Below, in pieces: positions 50,263 through 61,000 of a stretch of 61,000 nucleotides of DNA (position 1 is its first letter; the number at the start of each line of letters is the position of its first letter). Made by a program: the position numbers and the translations under genes. The DNA is from Symbiodinium natans. Lineage: Eukaryota > Sar > Dinophyceae > Suessiales > Symbiodiniaceae. A model generated the notes under the pieces. It had not been told where the DNA came from. It did no database searches and worked only from the letters and a program-made list of their open reading frames with translations. Where the stretch lies: the NCBI GenBank assembly GCA_905221605.1, contig CAJNDS010002501.1, positions 52,501 to 113,500 on the forward strand, given 5' to 3'.

Positions 50263-53200
50263 TCACTCCTCCTCATCCTCGAACTTCCAGAGGTACGGAT
50301 CCTCCTGCAGAGGTCGTTTAGATGTGCGTCTGTCTTTCGTCCAGGGCGACCAGCCTCTCCCTAAGCCGAAACAAGCTAGGCCTAAGAATGCTCAGGATCT
50401 AGGGATTTAGGGTTTTAGGGTTTACGGTTTAGGGCAAATCCCGTCTTTCACAAGCTTGTTACAGAAAAGGCTGCCAAGCTTCACCTCTTGCCTTAAGGGT
50501 ATATGGGAATGTGTCAACATCAGGGTACCTCTAATGTACGACCGAGATAGGACAAGCCATATAAAGGGAAGCCCCAAATTTTCAAAAAGTGTGTCCTTAT
50601 TTGGGACTTCTCTCATGTGGGAGGCTGTCAAAGCTTCAACACCGACCAGTCCCAGTCAGCAACACCAACCCTAAGCCAAAATCCCTAATCCCTAACTGAG
50701 CCTTAAACCCTAAAGCCTCAAATCGTCCTAGAATGTCAGCCCTGAACCCAGTGGCCCTCCTGTTTTAAGGCTTAAGGCTTAATGTGTAGGGTCCAGTAAA
50801 GGGCTTCTGATAACATTCCGAGCAAGATCCTCTCAAAACCCGGTCAAGGGAACATGCATTAATTCCCCAAGGGCCTACCTACAGAAAGCCCTGCGTTTAG
50901 AGCGCGTAGTGTAGGCTTTGGCTGTAGGGCTCGAAACGGTCGAGTCCCGAACAGGAACCCTGAACTAGTCCAACCACCAGCTGCTAAACCCTGCCCAGGG
51001 TTCAGAGTTCAGTGTTCACTTCGGGTTCAGGGTTTGGGGTTTAAGACTTAGGGGCCCAAGTACGTACCGAGGTCTATGGACGCTTCGGGGTAACTCTGGA
51101 CAATCCACCCGAAACCATCAAACCTTCAACCCTAAACACCCCAAACCCTCCACCCTAACCCGGAACCCTAAACCCTCCACCCTAGATCACCATTCCGTGG
51201 CCACGTCCTCCTCGACTGGCTGACCTAGGTCAACTCGAAGTAGGGCCCTAAACCCTAAACTCAAAACCCTAAACCCTAAATCCTAAACCCTAAACCCTAA
51301 ACCCTAAACCCTTGACCCTGAACCGAAGGACTGAACAGGAAGTTCTGAGAGTCTTGCTCTTATGATGTCTTCTGTCAGGCTAAGGTTGCCTGCTTAGCTT
51401 GAGGCTTTTTTTTTGCTCCTGAGGAAGGTTGAACGATGTGCACGAGCTCTTGGGGCAGGAGCCCTAAACCCTAAACCCTAAACCCTAAACCCTAAACCCT
51501 AAACCCTAAACCCTAAACCCTAAACCCTAAACCCTAAACCCTAAACCCTAAACCCCAACCCGAAACCCTAAACCCTAAACCGCCGGAAGGAAGTCGAGTC
51601 AAGTTCCAATGTTCAGAGCTGAGGGTGTAGGAGGACAGCCTACGGGGCGGGCAGGGTCGAGGGGTCGGGGGGGGGGAATTTGACTTTATCATCTGAACCA
51701 AAGTGTAACTTATCACAAAACCCTAACCCTAAACCCTAAACTCTAAACTTAGTGCTAGGGGTGCACCCCTGAATCCCTGCTGACGGACCAACATACAGCG
51801 AAGCGGCACTTCTCACGACACCAGCGCACCAGCGCCAGTGTGAGGGCGATGAAGCAGACCAGGCCCTGTAGGGGGTTTCGGGTTTTGACATATGATAGCG
51901 TTTAGGGTTTAGGGTTTAGGGTTTGGGGTTTGGGGTTTCGGGTTTGGAGTTTAGGGTAGCAGCATAGGGGGGCTTTAGGGCTTTGAACCCGTCCATGAGG
52001 GAAGGGTGCACTTTAGGAGAAGGTCCTACTTAAGGTTGTATTCTTGGGTTTTGGTGGCCCTTGTTAAGTATCCCCTAAGGGAATAGAAGGGCCATTTTTG
52101 GAGTATATTAAGGGCACCCCTTTGGGCTCAACAAGATTAGGGGTACGAGGCTTCATTCCTTGATCCCTCAGCCCGAAAAGCTAAACCCCTAGCGCCACAC
52201 AAAGCGAGGAGCAAGGGTAGTACTGGGCGCCCTCGCATCTCTATGTGATACCCCAATGGCTAGGATTGAGGCTCCTACAACACCCAATACTTGACAAATG
52301 TTCCGAAACCCTAGATTGAAAGTTTGGCCCTTGGCCCTAGACATCACAAAATCTAACAAGCACACGAGGGTCTAGGAATGGAGGTTTGGGCTTAGGTTTT
52401 AGGTCTTAGGGTTTAGGGTGTAGGGTTTAGGGTTTAGGGTCTCGGGTTTAGGGTTTAGGGTCTAGGGTCTAGGGTCTAGGGTTCAGGGTTTGGGGATTCC
52501 CTCCCGGCTACTTGCTCTGCTGCCGCAAGGGCACCCCAGTTGCGAAGGGTGCGATGACAATGCCCATGGCAATGTCCACGAACATGGTGAGCATGGGCCT
52601 GCGAGGTTGATGGGTTCGGTTCCCCTAAACCCTAAACCCTAAACCCTAAACCCTAGACCCCAAACCCCAAACCCCAAACCCTAAACCCTAAACCTTGCTA
52701 TGCCGGAGCCTCGCAGCTTAAGGAGGTTTCGGGCCGAGTGCATCTTAGGATTGAAAGACTTTATCATGCAAGAGCTTCGGAGCTTGCATTCTGGCCCGAT
52801 CCAGCCCCTTCATGTAACACCTTATACAGTGTGCTCACTGCAGCTACACATGGGCCCAGGCGCTTCGGATCAAAGCTGCCCAGTAACCTAGCACTATAAA
52901 GGGTACCTTTTTGTGCTTACAGGGGCTTCTAAACTCTAGTCGCCTAAACCCTAAACCCTAATTAAACTCTGCACCCAAGGAATAAGTTGATTTGGCTGAG
53001 GCGCCTAGTTGCTTGCGAGGCACTCCGGGGATACTCGATGGGATTGTCTGGGGTGTAGGGCTGTGGACAAACCTAGCCCTAAACCCTAAACCCTAAACCC
53101 TAAACCCTAAACCCTAAACCCTAAACCCTAAACCCTAAACCCTAACCCCTAAACCCTAAACCCTAAACGCCATTCATCGTGCGCTGCCTAACTTGTTGGC

Positions 53201-56200
53201 GTGCTCAGCGTGTGTTTGCGGGCTTGCTAGTTTGATTGGTTGTGCCTTTTCTTGGAGGTTCATGGTACTTATTAACCAATCGGGTTTAGGGTTTAGGGCT
53301 TAGGGTTTCGGGTACTTACTAGCCAGTTCTAGCTGTACTTACAACCCACTTATAAGCCCCTTAAGTACTCCAATATAAGTACAATTATAAGTACAGTTGC
53401 ATTGGTTAATAAGTACCATGAACCTCCATGCGCATGTTGTTTCATGGGCTCCCCTACTACCCCCTCTATACCCCCGCCCCCCTGGTTCCCCCCCTAAATC
53501 ACCTTAAGCAGCGCGGGGGGGGGGGGGGGTAGTATAGAGGGTGGTATAAGGACCCAAATGGTTTTGCTTTGCGTGTCTGCCTCTACCTGAGTCGTGCTAC
53601 TGCGGGGTGTTGTTACCATGCTTCTGGTTTAGGGTCAAACAAGTGCACATGGACTTCTCTGGATTGAACAGCCGGAAAGCTCTGCCTTCAAGACTGCAAG
53701 CCCTAAACCTTAAACCATAGACCCCGAAGACTACAGCACGACCCTGTTTTTCGAGATGGTAATCAGAAAAAAATGACCCCTCACCACAAAGCTCGAAACC
53801 CCAAGACCCTGAAACCCCTCTCCGCCTAAAACCTAAACCCAAATCCCTGAAACCCTGAAAAGTCCTGAACCCCTGTACAAACCCTAAACCGAAACCCAAA
53901 CCGAAAAGCCCCAATCCCTAAACCCTGAACCCTGAACCTTAAATGGAACCATAAAACCCAAACCCGAAGCTCCGCACTAGGGATCTGGCGAGACTGCGAC
54001 ATCGCGTGGAACGACTACCAAGACGCCTGGGTCAAAAGAAAACCCAAACGTTAGGGAACTACCGGGTGGCTTTAGGCTTTGGGATACTTGGGGTTTGAGC
54101 TTAGGGTGTAGGGGCTGCAATGAGATGTCATGGGGCTGTTGGGTTTAGGTTGTTCTTGGCCTTTTAAGGGTTTAGGGTTTAGGGTTTACGGCTTAGGGTT
54201 CCAGGAACACTTCGAAGGCCCTCTCGGGATCTAAGTACCTATAGTCCTACATGGATTGTAAATCCTCAATGTTAACCTTAAACCCTAAACCCCAAACACC
54301 CTAAACCCTAAACCATGAAAAAAACTAAACCATAAAGCCTAAACCCTAAACCCTAACCGCTAGACCCCAACATAAACGTGCCCTGAAAACAAGAGACAGG
54401 CGAACTCTCCGCACGCGTCCACTGATGCATTCCCGAAACCTTATAACCCAACCTTCAAAACCTAAAACCTAAACCCCGAACCCCTTGCCTAAACCCCCAC
54501 GTCTTCTGGGCTCGTGGCGGAGCGCCGCCTTGCTCGTCGCTTTCATCGCGTCGCCGATGTAAGCCGAGGCACCCCTAGGAATGACCCTAAACCCCAAACC
54601 CTAAAGCCTAAACCCCAAACCCTAAACCCTAGACTGTGGCTTGGCTTAGTCCAGGGTTTCATGGGGCTCCATCTCAGGGTGCAGGTATTTGCAGCTTAGG
54701 CTTCTTTTACAGGCAACCTTAGCCTTAGAAACCCTAAGTAAACCCCAAACCCTAAACCCTAAACCCTAAACCCTAAACCCTAAACCCTAAACCCAAAACC
54801 CTAAACCCTAAACCCTAAACCCTAAACCCTAAACCCTAAACCCTAAACCCTAAACCCTAGCCACAGTATGGGGGGGGCTCCCGGCTTGCTAAAACCTCTG
54901 CGGTGTTGGTTTTTGAGGGTTTAGCGCAAACCTCCATCTTAGGGTAGCTACATGGTCCCTTAGTATGGGCCCTTTACAGGAAGTAAGGAAACATATTGAG
55001 GGACCATGTAATTGTCCTGGTTAAGCCCTAAACCTCAAGCTTCACGGCTCAGGGTGAAGAGAAGCGTGTGAGGAGACATCGTATCTTAGGGTTCAGGGTT
55101 TTGGGTCAGGATTTGGCGACGGTGGGTCGTTCCATGTCAGTTTGGGATTCGAGTTCGGTTCCAAGTAGTTTTCTATGGCCCGTGTACCTAGCAGTTGAAC
55201 CACGGTTTCAAAACGCTAAAAGCTCATAATCACGCAAAAACAAGAAGTGTAAGGCCAGTACATGCTAAGTGTGGCTGGCTCATTGCAAAAAATGGCCGCA
55301 CTGCTTCCTACATCTACACAGCTTGTCATTGCTTTCCGATTGGCCGCTTCTATAATTATGTTGGTTCCAAGTAGACACAAGAACAATAATTCAAACATAA
55401 AAGCGTGTACGTCTGTATATACATAGATGAACTCATCTATTTGAGCCAGCTGAAAAAGGAGAAAGGACATGTGTATATGTATGTATATATATATACATAT
55501 ATACTTATATATACAGATGCTTTCATTGATTATACAAGTTTGCATGCGTATTCTATTTATGTGTTACAGTAAACTCCAGAAAGTTGGAACATGGTTTAGG
55601 ATGATTGGAGCTGGGATTCCCTTTAGCATACCTTTTGGGGTATGGGGACAAGGATGCTCCAACTTGTTGTGGCAATTTACCGTATGTTACAGAAGATTGC
55701 AAGTCGGAAAACAGCGAAGTGGACTGTAAGGGGAGACAAGAGCGCTGTCATGATCCCAAAGGCCCGAAACGAAAGGGTCTTTGTTTGGGGTTTAGGGTTT
55801 AGGGTTTAGGGTTTAGGGTTTAGGGTTTAGGGTTTTGGGTTCCTCCCACGCCTTTGCTCTGAGTCAGGGGCAGCGCGTCATCCTGCGTGAGAGTGTCCCC
55901 GAGGCTCTTCACAACCACCTCGGCGCCCGAAACCCTAAACCCTAAACCCTACACCCTAAACCCTAAACCGCTCTAATAGGGCAATAGGCCCCCTTTTAGG
56001 GCGTCGACTCAGAATTACAGTAACCCTAAACCCTAAACCCCAAACTCGGAATTACAACTCTTTGGGTCCTTATTCCGAAGGTTGTGGAAGTCCATGTAAC
56101 TAAATGGGGGGTTTAGGGCTTAGGGTTTAGGTTTAGGGTTTAGGGTTGAGGGTTTAGGGTTTAGGGTGTAGGGAAAAGGGAAAAGGGTTTAGGGTTTAGG

Positions 56201-57622
56201 GTTTAGGGTTTAGGGTGTAGGGCAAAAAAGGGACTCTCATGCCCAAGTATATAACAAATGGGGTACGGGGACCCTTAGGACAAGCAATCACGAAACAGGG
56301 GGCTCAACTGACCGGAGCTTCCGGGAAGTCAGTCTCTAGGGATGCCCTCTAGGGTTTAGGGTTTAGTTTAGGGTTTAGGGTTTAGGGTTTAGGGTTTAGG
56401 GTTTAGGGTTTAGGGTTTAGGGTTTAGGGTTTAGGGTTTAGGGTTTAGGGTTTAGGGTTTAGGGTTTAGGGTTTAGGGTTTAGGGTTTAGGGTTTAGAGG
56501 GTCTCTAGGATGCCCAGTAACCTTGGAGAAAAAAAGGGGGGCCGTTTTTTGCTTTAAAAGGGGTTTGTAAGGTAACCTAAAACACCCAAAAAAGGGAATA
56601 AGGGTACTACTGGGGAGCATCCTAGCTCTTCTCTCGAGGGTTTAGGGTTTAGGGCTTTGGCTTCATCTGGTGATTTGGAGATTACTGCGCAGGGAGTCGC
56701 AGGGTTCGGGGCTTGGGCCTAAAGATTTATGTCAAGCCCCGGACGCTCAGTGAGACTCCTTCACCCTAAACCCTGAACCCTGAACCCTAAACCCTAAACC
56801 CTAAACCCATCATGCCCCGACGGGCGGTGATTTCTTCAGGCGATTTGTGCTTGTCAGGTGCAAAACAAGAGTGAGCTTCTGGCTCTTCCATGAGGCTGCA
56901 GGGATGAAGCCCCAAACAACGGGTTCAGGGTTTAGGGTTTAGGGTTTAGGATTTAGGGTGTAAGGCTTAGGGTTTAGGGTTTAGGGTTTAGGGTTTAGGG
57001 TTTAGGGTTTAGGGCTCGTAACGAGGAGGCTCCCAATGCAAAGTTGCCGATGGGGCCCTGGTGGTGCCCAATGCAACCAAAATATGTGTATACACACACA
57101 CACGTACACACATACACACATACACACATACACACATACACACATACGTACATGCATGCATACATACATACATACATACGCACATGCGCACATGCGCACA
57201 TACGTACATACGTACATAAACGTACACATATGTACACATACGTACACATACGTACACATACCTACACATACGTACACATATGTATATACGTACATGCATA
57301 CAAACATGTATACATACAACATACCTACATGAATATATATACATACATACATACATACGTACGTACGTACATACATACATACATACATACATACATACAT
57401 GCGTGCATACATAGGTGCAGACATGTTTGCTACCTGTGATACTTAGCCTACGAAGCCTGCAAAACGGCAATCGCCTACGCAAAGCCCAAAAACAGCATTA
57501 TAAATGCAGTTAACTGCTCAACTTTTCGGGACTACTACTTTCAGGGTTTAGGGTTTAGGGTCCTGAAGGACATCCTCGTAGACCAGGGCCATCCCTGACT
57601 CAGAAACCAACTGAGCCTTGAC
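50263..57622 (-). CDS. Gene 5: C-terminal part of an unrecognised membrane protein
   Basis: Exons in sense order: 57575-57622, 55877-55918, 54512-54528, 52535-52598, 51815-51865, 51196-51210, 50263-50304. Total 279 nt (92 codons plus TGA), in frame at every join. The reading runs VKAQLVSESGMALVYE, VVVKSLGDTLTQDD, AALRHE, then a hydrophobic region (PMLTMFVDIAMGIVIAPFAT then GGLVCFIALTLALVRW), then RED-VAT and an acidic end (EDPYLWKFEDEEE). The hydrophobic run is long enough for one or two helices, and the acidic tail is probably cytosolic. One exon is only 15 nt. The stop is convincing because the tail reads naturally into TGA. The family is not recognised, and more exons lie upstream. Confidence 0.62.
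53251..53428. mobile_element. MITE-like family B, copy B4, with TTTAGGG array inside
   Basis: The left arm CTTGGAGGTTCATGGTACTT is followed by a TTTAGGG insertion (about 53283-53308). GGTACTTATTAACCA before it and GGTACTTACTAGCCA after it are near-identical (13 of 15), like a diverged target duplication. The right end is intact. Confidence 0.8.
54941..55017. mobile_element. MITE-like family D, short copy D3
   Basis: AGGGTAGCTACATGGTCCCT to GAGGGACCATGTAATTGTCC. The middle found in D1 and D2 is deleted. Confidence 0.72.
56345..56495. repeat. Near-pure TTTAGGG array, about 150 bp
   Basis: About 21 consecutive TTTAGGG units with a single irregular TTTAG near the left edge. It abuts MITE-like element C3, in a gene 5 intron. 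Confidence 0.92.
56505..56625. mobile_element. MITE-like family C, copy C3
   Basis: CTAGGATGCCCAGTAACC ... GGGGAGCATCCTAG, same interior as C1 and C2, abutting a 150-bp TTTAGGG array. Partial or diverged relatives lie at 52872-52930 and 37205-37302. Confidence 0.75.
57085..57410. repeat. ACAT/CACA tetranucleotide zone
   Basis: Runs of ACACATAC, ACGTACAT and CATACATA over about 325 bp. The unit keeps several frames open on both strands (His/Thr/Tyr-rich and Met/Tyr/Val/Cys-rich ORFs), all low-complexity. Confidence 0.88.
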
Positions 57623-59392
57623 CTCGTGCAGCAGTAGAACTGGCCCTTCTTGAAGGGTTCAGGGTTAAGGGTTAAGGGTTTAGGGTCTAGGGTTTAGGGT
57701 TTAGGGTTGAGGGGTCGAACTGGCCCTTCTTGAAGGGCCCGGGTGAAACGGAGTCCCCTCAGAGGAGTCAGATCCTGTGGGGTGCCCGGGTTATAGAACC
57801 CTAAGCCCGGTTTAGGGTTTCGGGTTTCGGGTTGAGGGTTGGGGTTTGAGCTTTGGGTTTCAGATTTGACCCTAAGCCCTTTAATTCTCTAAACGGATTA
57901 GGATTCCGATGAATCCGAAAGGCCTATCCAAAGCACCAAAACCCCCCTTGAGCCCCTAAACCCAAAATCCAAAACCCCTAAACCCGAAACCCTAAACCCC
58001 TAGACCCTAAACCCTTAGCCCTGAGCCCTGAGCCCTAAACTCGGAACCCTAAACAGCCTTTGCCCTCAATGCTCTCTGAAGGGCGCCTCTGCGCGGCGAT
58101 CCACTTTGGATTCCTACTTGGCCGGGTGGGGCCTCTGTGTTCTTGGGATCTTCCACCAGTGTCGGGGTTGAAGGTTTTAGGGCTTAGGGGTCTGGGGTTC
58201 AGGGTTAGGGTGTGGGATTCGTGCTTGGGGTTTACGGCTTGGGGCTTGGGGCTTAGGGTTTAGGGCTCAAGGTTAAGGGCTTAGGGTTGAGGCAGCAGGT
58301 GAGGTTGGATGTTTGCCCCCTTTCAGCTCCAGCCCTTTTTGGCTCCAGGCAACTTAGTTAGTTCGCCCTAAACCCTAAACACTAGCCCCTCAACCCTCGG
58401 CACTCTCACACCCTAAAATTTAAAGCAGGACGTTTACGAGTGAGGGTTTTCGGTCCACATCCCACAACCCCAACAATTATTGTGCTTGCTTCCAGGCGTG
58501 TTCAGACGGCATCCGGAGATTGCGCAACCGGCAATCCGGGGTGTCTTGCTCCTCTAAAAGGTTCAACCCCGAACTCTGCCAAACAAAAACCTGAAACTCA
58601 CACTCCCCTAAACCCTAAACCCTAAACCCTAAACCCTAAACCCTAAACCCTAACCTCTAAACCCGAACCCTGAACCCTAAACCCATGCTAAGTCTTATGT
58701 GTGCCAATGCGTAAGGCACTGTATTCGGCGAGGTTGGCCCTTTAAAGCCAAAGTAGAACAAAGAGGTTTAGGGTTTAGGGTTTAGGGCTTAGAGTTGAGT
58801 ATCCCAAGGACCCACGGGCTAAACCCTAAGCCATAAGCCGGCAAGCCCCTGAACGCTGAAACCAAAACCTTCAAACCTAAACCTTAACCCCTAAACCCTA
58901 AACAACCCTAAGCCCTAAAAACAAGCCCTATTTGCAAGGATGCCCCCGAGAGTTGGGCATTGTTCCGGGGGCTGGGACTTACTATGTCTCCCCCATTATC
59001 CGACCCTTAAGGGATTGTTGGGGGTACTAATCCTTCCAACTTTCCCTATACTAAATTTGGGGGGAAATACTCTCCTACAGGGATTGTTTAGGGTACTAAT
59101 CCTTCCTACTAAGAACCAGTAAACCCTAAACCCTAAACCCTAAGCTTAGGAGGCTAGGCGGGTGTCAGCGGTTTTCTTAGGCCTTAGGGCTCTCAACCCG
59201 ACACCCTGAATCCATAGTGGGTCATGTTCGGCTGAGGGGCAGAGCTGTGGTTTAGGGTTTAGGGTTTTTAGGGGTTCAGGGGTTTAGGGTGGTGGGTGTA
59301 GATCCGCTGCAAAACAAAGTCAGCGAGGGTGCTGAGACGCAGTGAGACGTGAGCTTCTCCAGCCAATAGTCGGCCTTGAACCCTATGAACCC

Positions 59393-59490
59393 TAGTTGCT
59401 GAGTGCCCTGGGCCAAAAACAGTTAACCTTTTAGAAATGGTAGCATTATAATTACCCCAAAAGGCTAAAGGTTGCCTACTCAGCTACTAA
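59393..59490. mobile_element. MITE-like family G, copy G3
   Basis: TAGTTGCTGAGTGCCCTGGG to GGTTGCCTACTCAGCTACTA; same interior as G2. Confidence 0.78.
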
Positions 59491-60156
59491 GAAACCCTGA
59501 ACCTCTATGTGCCCCTAAAAACCCAAGATGCTAGTGGATGCCAACACCTCTCTTGCAACCCCAATACCCCCAAAAAGTTGGACCCACATAAAAAAGGAGT
59601 ATGCAATTACCAGCACATTTTTACCTAAACCCCAAGCGCTAGCTAAGAGTTTTTAGATGGCGCCCCACATAGTAACGAGAATAGAACAAGCTGCGCCTTG
59701 CTCAGTACAGATGCCTGAACCTCCTATAAGCCCTAAACCACGATAGGGTTTAGGGTTTAGGGTTTAGGGTTTAGGGTTTAGGGTTTAGGGTTTAGGGTTT
59801 AGGGTTTAGGGTTTAGGGTTTAGGGTTTAGGGTTTAGGGTTTAGGGTACGACCGATGGAGTGAAACAGACACAGCCTTGCCACTTGTCGTGCTCAGACAC
59901 AAGCGGGGCTGCAGCTCTCAGGGTCCTAAACCCTAAACCCTATAATTCCTAAACCCTAAACCCCAAACCCTAACTAGGGTTTGTATAGGGTTTATGAACC
60001 CTAAACCTGCGTGGCAAGGCTGCATACATCCTACAGGACAGCTTGAGCTGTCGCGCTGTTCATCCTGCGTCCTGGCGCACTGGCGAAGAGCGAACGGGAG
60101 CCCCTCTTAAGCCTAAGAGCCGACTCAAGCCCACCCCTTCTCTTCTTCTTTTGGAC

Positions 60157-60270
60157 GGTTTAGGGTTTAGGGTTTAGGGTTTAGGGTTTAGGGTTTAGGG
60201 TTTAGGGTTTAGGGTTTAGGGTTTAGGGTTTAGGGTTTAGGGTTTAGGGTTTAGGGTTTAGGGTTTAGGG
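60157..60270. repeat. Pure TTTAGGG array
   Basis: About 16 perfect units, then TTTAGGGG/TTCAGGGG octamers at 60295-60375. A similar pure array lies at 59743-59846. Confidence 0.92.
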
Positions 60271-60718
60271 CTTCTTCTTTTGAGGGTTAATTGTTTAGGG
60301 GTTCAGAGGGGTTTCGGGGTTCAGGGGTTCAGGGGTTTAGGGGTTCAGGGGTTTAGGGGTTTAGGGGTTTCGGGAGTTTAGGGTTCAGGGCCCCCAAATC
60401 AAAGCCTTGCCAAGATCCGAGCGGAAAGACTAAACCCCTCAACCCTAAACACTAAACCCTCAAACCTTTGCTTCCCCTGTCGTTTCAGTTTTCAGGCCTG
60501 CAAGGCTTTGAGTGCTCAAAGCTTGGGTTTCTAGGGATTCCGGTGCAGGACTTGCATCGCTTGAAGCCAAAAACCCTGAAACTGGAGGGCTTGGGGGTTT
60601 TTGTTTTTGTGGTGCAGAGGCTTTAGGAGTTGAGAGTTTTATAGATAATTTATGCGGGCTTAGGGTTGACGGTGTACAGGGTGCATAGCCCCCGTAGCCC
60701 AGAAACCATATTCTAACA

Positions 60719-60806
60719 AGGGCACCCTTTTTGGGGGCTGTTACTTTTATAAGGGAGCCTTGAACTAAAAAAAGGGAAAGGGAGTAAGGGTCCCACTGGG
60801 CTACCA
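60719..60806. mobile_element. MITE-like family I copy
   Basis: AGGGCACCCTTTTTGGGGGC ... AAGGGTCCCACTGGGCTACCA. Relatives lie at 14268-14352, 36678-36742 and 12480-12555, sharing GGGAACCTTGA-type interiors and AAAAGGGTACCACTGGGC-type ends. Confidence 0.6.
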
Positions 60807-61000
60807 CGTAGTCCTAAACCCTAACCCTAAACCCTGAACCTAAACCGCAGCAGCCGTCCGCAACCCTCACACGGCCTTCACTTTCCGTCCACCGGACGGC
60901 GAGGCACCATGGTGGCCTGTCTTCCATGCGCACAGCGCACACTGGGGGATGTAGGGTTTAGGGTTTAGGGTTTAGAAATTAGGCTGAGCAGAACCTGGAA

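Larger units (their letters stand above)
51211..57574 (-). other. Introns of gene 5 between its placed exons
   Basis: They hold telomere arrays (51461-51580, 53081-53170, 54735-54860, 55790-55835, 56345-56495), MITE-like B4 (53251-53428), C4 (52872-52930), D3 (54941-55017) and C3 (56505-56625), a poly-G tract (53514-53528), an AT-rich stretch (55200-55560) and the ACAT/CATA tetranucleotide zone (57085-57410). An open minus stretch at 56830-56895 lacks an AG|G acceptor and was left out. Confidence 0.55.
57623..60960 (-). other. Likely upstream exons and introns of gene 5, not resolved
   Basis: Short minus-strand open stretches lie between arrays, each next to an AG|G: about 58075-58160 (VEDPKNTEAPPGQ), 58470-58555 (EEQDTPDCRLRNLRMPSEHA), 59295-59390 (ADYWLEKLTSHC), 59870-59930 (PLVSEHDKWQGC) and 60845-60955. 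They look like exons of gene 5 or the next gene, but several joins are possible. MITE-like G3 (59393-59490) and a family I element (60719-60806) also lie here, with two pure TTTAGGG arrays over 100 bp (59743-59846, 60157-60270). Confidence 0.4.

Noticed and set aside
57002-57482. Cys/Met/Tyr-rich and His/Thr-rich ORFs
   Set aside because: Pure translation of ACAT/CACA tetranucleotides.
1-61000. tRNA or rRNA genes
   Set aside because: I saw no cloverleaf with conserved T-loop and no rRNA core sequence; a tRNA scan was not possible.

Overview
The window looks like nuclear DNA of a dinoflagellate; genus not determinable from sequence alone. Evidence: plant-type telomere heptamers (TTTAGGG/CCCTAAA) are scattered in both orientations through almost all 61 kb. 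Every gene I can reconstruct lies on the minus strand, the one-directional arrangement typical of dinoflagellates. Introns use GC, GA or GT donors with AG|G acceptors and carry short direct repeats at their ends. One gene encodes the ubiquitin-like plus RCC1-repeat architecture that I recall as abundant in dinoflagellates.

The main result is that almost no gene shows as a long ORF, because coding sequence is cut into exons of about 12-100 nt separated by introns packed with telomere-like arrays. By joining exons by eye (AG|G acceptor; G-C, G-A or G-T donor; frame kept) I read five minus-strand genes. Gene 1 (11334 to 262): 16 exons, a 475-residue ubiquitin-like/RCC1-repeat protein, complete if the last stop is right. 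Gene 2 (about 29100 to 12735): at least 14 exons over more than 16 kb, a P-loop ATPase of the NadR/TTD14 AAA family; 5' start and 3' end unresolved. Gene 3 (32026 to 30582): an intronless NRT2-type nitrate transporter with one frameshift, in an island nearly free of telomere repeats. Gene 4 (47648 to about 32300): at least 13 short exons of an unrecognised membrane protein. Gene 5 (57622 or higher to 50263): the C-terminal part of another unrecognised membrane protein.

The introns also hold several families of short palindromic MITE-like elements (about 90-200 bp; families A to J here), two minisatellites, triplet and tetranucleotide repeats, about a dozen long poly-G/poly-C tracts, a 1 kb AT-rich island (7430-8470) and a pair of inverted repeats (about 25610 and 27180). 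In at least three places a telomere-like array sits inside a MITE. In one 98-nt intron (10549-10646) the array is bounded by a perfect 12-bp direct repeat. The picture is a genome in which telomere-motif DNA has spread as, or inside, intron-forming insertions.

All exon joins are manual reading, not transcript evidence. They were checked by frame and length arithmetic, and for genes 1 to 3 by family motifs.
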